A stretch of DNA of 64,000 nucleotides from Pilasporangium apinafurcum (Eukaryota; Oomycota; Peronosporomycetes; Pythiales; Pythiaceae), in contig BCKE01000082.1 of NCBI GenBank assembly GCA_001600495.1, positions 58,461 through 122,460 of the forward strand, read 5' to 3'. Position numbers and translations under genes: made by a program. Positions within the stretch are counted from its first letter, which is position 1. The number at the start of each line of letters is the position of its first letter. The notes below the pieces were generated by a model. It was not told where the DNA came from. It worked only from the letters and a program-made list of their open reading frames with translations, and searched no databases. Below, one piece after another: positions 41,347 through 52,565 of this stretch.

Positions 41347-44300
41347 TTAGTAACTACTGACTTCCGCGCGAAACGCTACCGGAACTTCCAACTTCTGCCG
41401 CTTTTTCGACCAAAAGCCTTGACTTTTCTCGCTCGCAGGTACAAGTACACCAGTCCATGCAGCAGCTTGAAACTTCATTTTGACACTCAATGCACGCTCG
41501 GCCTCCGCCTCTTTTGATTTACAATCTCGTTCATCTCGGATTTTCATGGCCTGTGCAATCTCCATCTTCTGAAGCCGCCGACGACTGCGAGCTTCTGCTT
41601 CACGTAACGCATCGTCTGTCGCAGCGACGGCAGTACGACGTCGCTTTTCAGAGCGTGCTATTTCCTCTTCACGTCGAGCGCGTTTTCGTCGCTTTTCTTC
41701 TGCTTTCCGCTCCAATTTATTCATACGATCCGTATTCGGTCGATTTACAACCTGTAACTTCACACGCGAAGTCGCATCAGCAGTTGCACTGTTGTCTCCT
41801 GTACTTGCCATCCCTGGCGCTCCAGACGAAGAAACGGTGCTGGATTTCTCAGTCGTAACAACTGCCGAATTCCTCACGTCTCGCTCGCGTTGCTCCGCCA
41901 CTCGCTCATCAGTCTTCTGCTGTTGTAATTTCTTGGTACGATCGTCGACCGATCTCTGCTCTTGCTCCCGTTCTAAACTCTTCTTTTTCTCTGTAACACG
42001 CTCACGTTCTTTGCGTAAGAGATCTCGTCGTCGAATTTTCTCGGTCACCTCTAGCGTTACATCACCCCAGAGATCTTCCACAACATTCAGCATGTGAGTA
42101 GCTGCCGCATAGACACTCCATCCCTCGCGATCTTTATCAGCTCGATTGTAGATCATGGCATTTTCAAACGTTAGCCGAACGTCGCGAATGAAGTCCCCAT
42201 GCACTTTATACTCAAAGGCACCAAGTTTCTCACTAATTGTGGTCAAGTCCATCGGGTTCTTGATAATCTCAAAATATTCTGAAGAAAGAGACGGGAACAA
42301 GACCTGGACAGGCTTTCGAAATGGCCAGCAATTCTTGTCATGCTTCTGACTGTTAAGAACACGCAAGAGCTTCTGACACTCCTTTGCCTTGATCTCCATT
42401 GGGACGCCACTCACTAGCGCTGCCCTCTCTTTCCGCAGTTGCGATCGCTTCGATTCATCCTCACCAGCAATTTCCAATAGCCGCAATTCAGCACACAGCG
42501 AATCGAAATACCACAGCAAATGGCTCGACATGTCACGAACATGCACGGATGCAAAATCATCCGCACAGTTGAATGTAATGGCATTTTTGAAAATGAGACG
42601 ACCTTTTCGTAGAAACTCCTGTACTGTGAGTGTGTGTGCATGAAGTTGTTCACGTAGTGTCCGAAGGTCCATCGGTTCGGAAATCAGTCGTAGGTACTCT
42701 GTACTAAGTTGTGGGAAAACCTCAAGTAGAGGTTTGTCGAAATGTAACTTTGTGACATGCTCTATCTTTTGGAGTCGATTCAGTGCACGCTCACAAGACG
42801 ATTCCCACGAATTCAAATCCGTCTTCTTGCTCTTCTTGCTCTTCTTGCTGCTTGAGGATTGTGTCAACACCGTCTGAGAATCAATTGATGACATTTTTGA
42901 GCCTATAGAACTTTTGGGTACATGTAAATCTGGACGATTCGAAGGCTCAGAAGTCAACGAAGCTGTGTGCACTTTAGTTTCTGTATCCTCTCCTGCAGAA
43001 TGCTTGGTGACGGCGGGGACCCCAGAATTCCCGCTGACGGCCTATGGGAAAAAGCATGCACTTGTAACAGTTAAAACGAAAGTCACCATTAATAAGTATC
43101 TCGGTCAGTCCCCATACCTGTGTATCTGAAGTCGACGTCTTGGCTCGGTCTTTTTTATCCCGTTTCTCTTTCTTTTTCTCTTTCTTCTTCTTTTTCTCTT
43201 TCTTGTCTTTCTTCTTCTCCTTTCGCTCCTTTCGCTCTTTCTTCCTCTTTTCATCTTCAAGGGCCTTGGTGATTGACTCCGAAGTTGGGTGTCCAGAAAC
43301 CGGCGCTGCGGTACCGCTCGGTATCAAACGCATTCGCTCGTTCCCACTTGATTTATGTACATCTTCACGTGTCCTACCAGCGCTATCATCCTTCTTCTCA
43401 ATGCTACGTTCGCCTGTGGAAACTATTTCAGAGCGTTTCGTTGCTGCATGTGATGAAGATTTGTCGGCTAATTTCATAGTTGAAGATGGCATCTGCGTTC
43501 CAGACGGTAATGATTTGGACACCGGAGCCGATTTATCCGAAGGTGGCATGAGTGTTGACGGTGGCAAAGCTGCTGGTGCCGATTTTGCCCCAACATTCTC
43601 AGAAACTGCACCTCCATCAAGATGAGCAAGTTTCTCGTTATAAAGCTCTACAAAGTAATCGCGAAGACTGCTCGCCATAGCTCGAATATCAGCTCCCTCC
43701 ACTGGATCGCTGTTATACTTGTGACAGTTGGAAAATATTAGATGGACGTCGGCACTAAATTCATTGACACTCACATATCGATCTCCTTTGAGTTTCCGTT
43801 CGATTTTTGCAAAATCCATCGGTTCGGAAATCACCTTTAAGTAATCTGGATATTTCGTTGTATCCACAGCGTGAAGGAAAGGACCAGAGGTCAAAATGTC
43901 AATTCCTCGGTAGCCTTTCATCTTGTGCGCTCTCAACTGCTTTAAAATAGACAAACATACTTCTTTCTGCGCAAAACCACCCGACGAACCGCTATCTCGA
44001 GTTGAAGACTTGGACGATTTCTTCTTAATTTTCTCTTCGTCACCACGAGTTGTAACATCAGCCACTCCATGTGAAGATCCCCCACGGCTTGACTTCGATG
44101 AAGAAGATTTGGTTTTCACATGCTCTTTATCTGGTTCGTTACTGCCCGTTGTGGAGCCAAACGCCAATGCTGCCTGGGTTTTCAGTACCCCTTGGAGCAC
44201 TCTCGCTGAATCGCAATAAGTTTGCCCATGTGGATCATTTTTCCAATATCGAAGGCAGTTCTCAAAAATTAACCCCAAGTCTGAAAGAAACGTTGAGACC

Positions 44301-45832
44301 TCCTTGTACTTTCCTAAATGTAACCTTGTCGACACCGTGCCCAAGTCCATGGGGACCTTGATCATCTTGTAATAACCGTAAGGAACTTGTTCTGGTGAAT
44401 CGAAATACGTTTCAAATGGATATTTAAACCACTGGGCCGTTTCTTGGCCATTTGTACGGTGCGCTAAAATCTCGTGAAGTACCTGATGGCACTTCCATCG
44501 CTCAGGAATCCCATTCCAAGTTCCACCAATCTTTGCAAATAAAGTTTCAAAAAGTCTCATCAACGTGACTGCATGACTGCGCATAACCTTGCTCAAAATA
44601 ACGTCACTGTTGTACACCAAACAATTAGAAAAAATCAATCGGACGTCGTAGGCAAATGCATTCAGATCTGAATAGCCACCACTTCGAAGTTTCTTCTGCA
44701 CTCCATACAGGTGCATGCGATGAGGGATCTTAACGCGGTAGTCTGGAAAATGACTCAGATCAACTGGTTGAAGAAATGGTGCTGCCGGGCTGATGTTGCC
44801 TTCTTTGTATTTGATCAACTTCATGAGTACAGAAAGACAGGACGAGATCATTTCGTCCGACATCTTCCCAGTACTGCTACCTGTAGCAGCATTACTTCCC
44901 GAGCTAGTCGATATAATTCGTGACTCCGTCTTCTTAGTACTTCCGCTACCGCTGCCCATAGTCACACTGGTACGGCTTTCCTTTGGCTTGCTGTCCAAGC
45001 TCCCAGAGCTCTGTACTTCAGTTATTGAGGAGGATGGCTCACCTGTGCCGCTTGAGATTTCCTTGCTACTATTACTGTTGGGCTTCTGTATGACAGCCGA
45101 TTCTTTTGATGGCTTGTGGCTATGGGAGGCACTACCTTCTTTCCCTTCTCGATCGCTTCTATGAGATGATTTCTTCTTCAACTCTCCGCTACCACTTGAG
45201 GATGAATGGTGGTGTTTTTTCTCCTTATCTTTGCTCTTCTTCTTGGATTTTTTTGATTTCTTCTCCTTTTTGCTGGATTTGTCCTTCTTCCGCTTGCTAC
45301 TTTCTTCAGAGTGGTTATCACCATGCCGAGATGACACATGTGCTTCTCCCTCTTGCGTCTGCTTTGACTCATGATGATGGTGCTGTTGTGATTGCTGCTG
45401 CTGCTGATGGTGGTGGTGGTGGTGGTCGCCTTCGCTCTTGTTGCCATGGTCATCTTCTTCAGCATCACCCTTCAGTACTGTTTCAATGGACTTGGCATAC
45501 GCGTTCTCAAACACCCGTAGGAGATGCTGCGCGGCATCATAGACCGATCCTTTTACGTGTTGATCCTCTTTGTTATACAGCAACGCGTTATGGAATACTA
45601 ATCGCACATCCTTGGCAAACTTTTCGTGTGACTTGAAGCGGCAACGCGATGGCTTCGAGCCGAGATTCTTTTTCACGGTGCCGAGGTCCATGGGCTTCTT
45701 GATGATCTTGTCGTAACCGGGGATATCCGTCACCGGTGTCATGAACACCCACGACCAGCTCTCCTGGACGCGCTTGTTGATCAGCAGATCCAGCAGCCGC
45801 ACACATTCTCCATGCGCTGTCTCGGAGATCAT
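41347..45832 (-). CDS. Protein with six bromodomains (polybromo-like), 1,469 aa
   Basis: Two exons, 45832-43118 and 43041-41347, join in phase 0 across a 76-bp intron with good splice sites (STSDTQ, then AVSGNSGVP). Six bromodomains can be counted, each with the P-M-D or equivalent ZA-loop motif and a late Asn-type motif: GYDKIIKKPMDLGTV with NALLYNKED; FPDYRVKIPHRMHLYGV with NCLVYNSD; YYKMIKVPMDLGTV with NCLRYWKND; YPDYLKVISEPMDFAKI with NCHKYNSDP; YLRLISEPMDLRTL with NAITFNCAD; YFEIIKNPMDLTTI with NAMIYNRAD. Ser/Lys/His-rich linkers and a Lys/Arg coiled C-terminus separate and follow them. Bromodomains bind acetyl-lysine on histones. Animal polybromo also has six, but I see no BAH or HMG box. 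Confidence 0.93.
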
Positions 45833-47242
45833 CGTGCCCCTCTTACTCTTTCATAAATGACTGCAATTATCCAAAACATGGACGGTCCAAATGAACCGGT
45901 TCAGTATTGCAGATTGAACAATACAAAATTCTCCTCGTTATAGTGTCTCCCATCAAAAGAACATTTGTAGATTGGTGAATTGAGCTTCCTTATTATTGTA
46001 TTGTGTCCCATTTTAGGTAACCCAAATTTTCAATTTATTGTGCAATTTTTATTGTTAGTCAACCAAATTACAACCTAAGTTAGGAACATTTTATTGGATA
46101 AATATAAATTAATACTCCCTAAATTTATTTTTTACAAAATCTTTTCAAGTTATATAAAACCTATATGAACGCATTACTAAACTGATTGGTAGGAAAAGTC
46201 CCATCTTCCATTTGCGAGTTCTTTAATCAGTGCGAAACCTCTTTCAAAAAAATGCAAGGGGGTAGAATAACATTTTAGGATGCTATACATGCGCTCAAAT
46301 CTTGCATGTTTTCCAAGAATGACCAGCTATTGCATTCATAACGAAACTAAACGTTTTTGTTACCTTGTTTTTTTGTGGTAATATTTCTTCTAAAACATAT
46401 CAATACATAAATAAATGGAACTGCTATACTAGGTTAAACTGATCAAAAAATTTATCGCTTTGTTTTGCTTATTCGACAAAAATTACGCTAGGAATGCAAC
46501 GTTTCTGGGTCTTCAAAGACCATGGTTAGACAAAAACAGTATTAGAGGGTCTTGTCTGAGCGAAATACTCTGACTTGAAAGAACGTTGGTAGACGAAGGT
46601 AGTGACTTAGTGGCAAAATAAAAAGTGAATTAGATGGAGAACTTGGTTCGTTAGCGCTACCTCTGAACTCTCTTTGTATCCATCCTTTCTTTTCGCTCTA
46701 ATCTGATTACGCTCATCTTCCTAATTTTCTTCTTTTGTAGGTGTATAGCACCCAGCTGTTTTTGTTTCCAGCTCTTTTCCTGCACTATATGTATTTAACT
46801 ACAAGAAAATGAGTGTTTGATCTCGAACGTGAGGTCAGGCACACGTGACAATTTGTGTGGTTTCCCAAAGTCGTCCAATATAGTTGAATATACTTAAATG
46901 TACCATACATTAAGTCCAATAGATTTTGTGATAACTAATCACAAACTGGTGGAACGAAGCAACGTTGACAAAAAAGTGGTGAGAGCATTAAACGTCCGAC
47001 CATGATACCTATGCCACTTGTTATGCAGTTGGACAAGCCACTTAATTAAATATATCATACACCCAAAGGTCCAAATAAGTGTAAGATGAGGAACGAAATG
47101 GGATCGTACACTACATGTTACAGGAACGCTGTTTGATGCCAGTCGATTATGGGATGAAAGAAAACGTGTGGCACTGATGTAAAGAGAAACAATCTCAACC
47201 AAAATGTCGGATTTTCGGCAGTATTTAATCAAACTCGAAATT
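45833..47242. other. AT-rich non-coding region
   Basis: This marks the change from the gene-dense half to the repeat-rich half. Only short frames occur, with no recognisable proteins. No inverted repeat or RNA gene was identified by eye. Confidence 0.5.
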
Positions 47243-47314
47243 ACTCACGGCGGGACTTGAACCCGCAATCTCTGCCTTAGGAGGGCAGCGCCGTATCCAT
47301 TGGGCCACGCGAGC
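47243..47314 (-). tRNA. tRNA-Arg (anticodon CCT)
   Basis: The reverse complement folds as a full 72-nt cloverleaf without intron: acceptor gctcgcg/cgtgagt (with G-T wobbles), anticodon arm ctgcc-ctcctaa-ggcag giving anticodon CCT, and a T-arm gcggg/cccgc around ttcaagt. A- and B-box promoters are intact. It is identical to the copy at 49369-49440. Confidence 0.95.
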
Positions 47315-49368
47315 ACAAGGTCGTACCGTATCTTTAAATAAATATATATACATAATTTATAACATTTATTCAATGGTATTTTGCAAAACAGGAGCTTAAT
47401 AACCCCATGGAAATGCAAATGAATGAGTGTTAGAAAGAACTCATATGATGAAAGCAATTAAAGTCACTGCAACAAAAACATTGTTGCACACAGAACTTGG
47501 TTATGATTAATAGTCAGGATAGTGCATGCGTGTTAACAATACATATATGCTGCGGAAGGTCGGTCTTGATGACAAGTCACAGCCCATTTGATTTTCTCGT
47601 TCCAAAACGGTAACCCAAGCTTCAAATCCCTTTAGGAAATGAAATTTGATTATAGCGTATATTACAACAAATGATCCTCACTGGTTTGCGTTACACTTTG
47701 CGCTTATACACTACCGACTGTAAATCATACACCCAGCTCATCTGTTTTAGCACTTACGAATCATCTACAGTTACATGTTCCACAGTAATCCAATTAAAGA
47801 ACTCCAATTTCGCTGAGTGGACAAGTTTGAAGATTACATGTCTGATGCTAATTCTCTTGGTGCACACTCTGCGGCATATAATGACACTGATAATCTTTTC
47901 TCGCTCTTATGAGCATGTGAGTGTAAGGGAGTGCACAGGGGTGGGATCATGGATGACTTGTTACTCGAGAAGAAAATTGACAGACAAGAGAAAGACTTTA
48001 CTTGGAGCTCAAAACACTTGCTTGTTAGTTGGCTAATTGATTTGAAAGTGACAGGCTGGGACCAACTCGGAATTGGACCAACCTGAGGCTCATGTCTTTG
48101 CTCCTCTTTTCTACTTTCTCATTTTTCTTTACTTGGTTTTCATGTGTCTTTCTGTTATTCTAACCATAAGAGTTTGACTATGGTTCTGATCTGAACTCAC
48201 TCTTTAAAGAGTAGGGTTTCATAAAAACAGTGTGCATTTCTTTCAAATGCTGTGTGATTTTGTATGTGCCAAGCGATAATTGCTAAAACTATATGGTGCG
48301 CTAAACTTGCCAGCTAATTTTATCATAGTGATTGTGTCAAAGCCACGAATAAATGGATTCTAGCGCATCAACACACAATGCAGAGGTGTACAAAAACAGC
48401 CCAGTTTATATGAGGTTTGAAAGCCGCTATGTTGCGGTAAATTCTATACGTATATAAACTGTCTATTAACGAAAGATTAAGAAATGATATATCGAGATGT
48501 CTCATATGGGTTTTTTGTGTCAATGAAACTGACATTGCTGGGCACGAAACCAGAGTTTCTTTGGAGTAAATTATCACATTTAAACTAATCGTTTGTAGCA
48601 ATCAATTTCTTTAAGTGCTGGATTAAGCAAACAATTTAGTTCATCTGAGCAAGAGCTTAATTTTGTCAAATAGCATTTGATTAGTTGCGATATATCCTCA
48701 GATGTGCATTGTTAGCATAGCAATATGGAGTAATTAAGAGAAAAGTGGTGTTACTTCCGTCGTTTGCCCAAAAATGCGCTGAGAAGAGTTTTTAAGACAT
48801 ATAAACTTCATGAAGTATCTCCACCCTATCCTGAAACTGCGTCTCGATTATTTCGAAATAAATAGAGGACACCAGCATAAATTGGAGTTAATTAGATTAT
48901 TTACGCACTTTCGGCCATCGAAACATGTCATATTTTGTTGCTTCTTACAGGCGCTGTGTGTCAATATATTGCATTTGGTAGTTCTCATTAATACTAGAAT
49001 ACCATCAGCATTTTCAATTCTCTCTTTATCCAATGGACGCTTTATCACAAACCATTCAGATGCCACGAATAGAGAAGCCAGTTTACCTTTAAATCAGAAC
49101 ATATGGTATGTTTTTGAACTTTAAAGTGTGTTTTTCAGTTGTAAATGTCAGACTACCGATATAAATTATGGGAATCGTACTTTCAAACTCCTACAAAGCG
49201 CTGGAATTTAAGTTGCTTATTTTGTAATCGCGATCGGATAGACACCGTTACTCCTCAAAAACAAGGTGAATTTTTCTTTCAATTAAACAAAATGAATATA
49301 CACATAATATGATTCCTTAATATCAACTTTCACCAAATTCAACATGGTATAAGTGACTGTAGTTTATT
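47315..49368. other. AT-rich non-coding spacer between two tRNA genes
   Basis: No recognisable coding region. Short frames at 47671-48036 and 48810-49124 lack any family signal. The sequences directly flanking the two tRNA copies differ, so this is not a simple recent tandem duplication. Confidence 0.5.
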
Positions 49369-49440
49369 ACTCACGGCGGGACTTGAACCCGCAATCTCTG
49401 CCTTAGGAGGGCAGCGCCGTATCCATTGGGCCACGCGAGC
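49369..49440 (-). tRNA. tRNA-Arg (anticodon CCT), second copy
   Basis: The 72-nt sequence is identical to 47243-47314 over the whole cloverleaf, again on the minus strand, while the flanks diverge immediately. Anticodon loop ctcctaa gives CCT. Both internal promoter boxes are present. Confidence 0.95.
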
Positions 49441-49654
49441 GCCAATAATTCTTGTGAAAAAAATTAATATATAAGTAAATATAAATGCATTGACAATGGT
49501 TTTGATACAAAGTGCTAGACAAATACTCCATGTCACGGGTCATGCGAATATTGGTGTGGGAACACAAATGCGATGGAACTGCTCTGTCCTACTCGATTCA
49601 ACGCAAAAATGTGAACTAAGGTAGCTCGAATGGAGAAAGCTTGAAAGACGATTT

Positions 49655-49840
49655 GAGATGTAACAGGTAGATTTGTAACTGAATTAAAAGTTAATGGCTC
49701 CTGAAATACAAAACTGCTAGAAGATCTATGGGGTTACATGTAATGGACCTACAATTGTAGTATATAACCTATACATCTGATGCAAAAAACCTTGAGTACA
49801 TTCTTGGAAGCGAGGTTGAATCCAGATAGGTCCAACACCA
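49655..49840 (+). repeat. Dispersed repeat family A, copy 1
   Basis: Shares ordered blocks with the copies at 57445-57600 (inverted) and 62655-62815: caactgaattaaaa-like start, cctgaaatac/cctaaaatat, ctatggggtt, aatggacct/aatgaacct, cctatacatctgat, ccttg.gtacattc and gaagcgaggttgaa. Moderately diverged; it is probably a non-autonomous element. Confidence 0.7.
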
Positions 49841-50034
49841 TGGAGACATGTAATAGAGAGCCCATTACAACAAGCCGAGGTTGCGGGTAGTATTGAACTC
49901 CCGTAGAACCAAAAGACAAACTCGTGAGAGAAATGCTTGCGGTGAAATACTCTGATTTGCACTGCACTCCTGAGGAGAAACATCACCGCTACTTCAGGCA
50001 ATATACTTCAGCAGAAAACAATTTTCTGTGAATG

Positions 50035-50183
50035 CATCAAAAGTTGTCTTGATAAGCTGGTCGGGCACTCCACCAAGGAATAGTGGTGCAAATGGATACG
50101 GTGCGAAACGCGTGATAAACAAGTATGGGCACCCATAAATCGTTTTCAGAGGGGTTACAAGTGAACACCAGTGGTACCAACAA
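50035..50183 (+). pseudogene. Decayed copy of the Cys-rich ORF family
   Basis: Translates to SGTPPRNSGANGYGAKRVIN then KYGHP and a stop, aligning with GNTPGNSGANKCGAKCVTN of the ORF at 53192-53482. Both conserved cysteines are replaced (Tyr, Arg). It ends where a MITE-like repeat begins at 50184. Confidence 0.65.
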
Positions 50184-50475
50184 TGTAACGGGGTCACATC
50201 TGTTGCATGTGTTATCATTGGTTAATATTTCACATTTCAACCAATTCCATGTTGGTTTGCGTTATAAATGCTGAGAGCCACTTATTGGGAGATTTATCAA
50301 GGTTTTAGATTCTTTTACATGCCTATCTTAGCCTGGATTTCCATTGTAACCAAATAAATCACTCTTAAATTTCCCATAAAGAGCATTAGTAGTTCTCTGT
50401 TGTTATAAGACTTAGTCTGTAGAACTAAGTCTTCGTATGTTTCCTCTAATTTCAACTGAGCCCTGTTTCACTTAA
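50184..50475 (+). mobile_element. MITE-like element, diverged copy
   Basis: Begins tgtaacgggg and carries ttggttaatatttcacattt, atgctgagagccact and cttagcctggatttccatt, matching the reverse complement of the MITE at 51884-52208. It ends near ccctgtttcac, the counterpart of that MITE's other end. It contains a 10-bp-arm hairpin (aagacttagt/actaagtctt) near 50408-50434. No clear target duplication. Confidence 0.7.
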
Positions 50476-51883
50476 TAAGTCACCTACACATTAGCAAAAC
50501 TTGGATATTTTTTTGAAACCTCAAAAGTCCATATAAATAATTGTAACTGGAATTTACAGGACGAATTTGTGTATGCGGTGGATGTAGGCATTAGCCAATA
50601 GGAATGCAGAGAACGTACTGGATACAGCAATACTTACATCCACTATTTTTCATAAGTTATCATAGATAATGAAAAACGATCACATGTAGTGATTGGTGAC
50701 AGAGTGCAACAGGTCACAGCGCATTTATTGCATTCAGCGACAAATATGTACATGCAAAAATACAATGTACGGTGTGTACATCATTATTGCATATGGCGTT
50801 TACCACACAAAGATATGTGCACTTTATCAAGACACATATTACATAAGATTTTTGTTATGCACTTTGCACCTTCTTTTGTCGAAGTATTGTAACGACTGTG
50901 TTCCATACTATTTGTCCAATACACCGCTACCTTCTACGTGGTGTGCACGTTGATATATCAAGTACATTGCTGCACTTTTCGAATATCGCATACGTCTCTT
51001 CGGGGTTCGGATGTGTAGTGCCTAAGCCGAGTTCTTTTGCTCTACACTCTATTTTGTTCATTAGATATCGGAAATAGCACAATCGCTTTCTTTTATTTTT
51101 TTGTCGACAAATCGTGCGGGATAAGCCTTGGTAGCGGCTGGACTCCCAGGTTGCAATCTCCATGCATCCACATCTGCCATGCATCTTTGACACTCACTTT
51201 TGGAAAACTAAACGACTCAGGAAAGTAGTGCAGTTTTCCGCCCCAATGATGAACTGCATGGCTTGCCATGACAGCATTCATGTGATGCGCTGCTGCTGTG
51301 CGTGTGTGCTCTGTCTCGTTTATTGCTCTAACTTCACTCAAACAATTGAGGAACTCCTCTCTCAAGCACTCGCGTGTTATTGTCTCAGAGCCTATTGGTC
51401 ACTTCTCAATTGCATTGACCACATCGGTCACTATTTTATCTACATTTACATTCTGCACATTCACGTTTTTCTCAATTGCATCCACCATATCCTGCATGCA
51501 CTTGAGAAGCGCTGAATGGGGGGGGGGGAACACCAGTTGCTTGTATTGGAGTTGTACTGCTTGGAAGACTACATCACACATGCAATGATAGAGACTCACA
51601 TAATTGAGGTAACGCAAATAGAGATGTAGAAAAAAGCGCATGACTTTTCGGTAGTTGCTCTTTCAAATATGCTGCGTGCTACACAACAGATGCAAGACAG
51701 CACTCAACAACCAAAGACAAACCATAGAGAAAACCAGGAAAGCACACTCGTATAGTATTGTCGATTATCTCATTTGATGTATCACGTCGTTCAAAGTAGG
51801 GTGGAAGTATGGCAAACTCAAGCTTATTTGTAGGGAGACCATACACGGTTCTCCCAACGTACATACCATCGGCGCCATCATAT

Positions 51884-52208
51884 TGTAACAGAGGGACTGT
51901 TACAACTGCACATACTGTATGTTGAGGAAACGTATTGTGTTACTTAACTAACTACGAGTAACTTAAGCAAGTCTAAAGTTACTCCTGATTGTATANGAAG
52001 TATGCAATCAGTGGAAAATTTGAGAGTGTATTATTTGGTGAGTTATAAATGGAAATCTAGGCTAAGATGAGCATGTAAAATAACCTAAAGCCTTGATATA
52101 TCTGCCAATGAGTGGCTCTCAGCATTTAGAATACAAAGTAACATGTAATTGGTTAAAATGTGAAATATTAACCAATGAAACATATGTAACGACGGTTACC
52201 CCGTTACA
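51884..52208 (-). mobile_element. 325-bp MITE inserted in the Crypton (TSD CATAT)
   Basis: The element begins tgtaacagagggactgttac and ends with the reverse complement of tgtaacggggtaaccg. Each end is itself a short hairpin. CATAT flanks it on both sides (51879-51883 and 52209-52213). The Crypton reading frame continues across the insertion (TYLRY before it, then the G-A-D-G-M-Y-V-G-R stretch after it), which confirms it as an insertion. An N lies inside at 51996. Confidence 0.85.
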
Positions 52209-52565
52209 CATATCGCAGGTACGTGTCTTATACGCCGCCAAGTGCCCACCCAGCGCGAAGATATACAGATGTAGAGCTAGAACACACAATAGACCCACTT
52301 GAACAAAACGTTATCGCTCCTTTCTTATCGAATGCGATCTAATCGTTCCCTTTTCCGTTCCTCTCCTCTTTAACTGATCATTAACAGAATCAAGCGCGCG
52401 ATACAAGACTTTGGGGAATCGTTCGTACTGTTTACTTCCATGAAATAAAAACGCGTTTTCTTTCATAAATCCATAATAAAGCCAATAAATACCAAGAGCG
52501 AGAACTGGGCAGACTTCTGGTGACAATGGGTTTGCATACACATGGCGAGGATCGCGTGGTCGCTC

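Noticed and set aside
41347-42972. Two separate bromodomain genes (41347-42972 and 42974-45832)
   Set aside because: A 76-bp intron with a good donor and acceptor joins them in phase 0, and the putative second gene would start at a GTG codon, so one gene is more likely.
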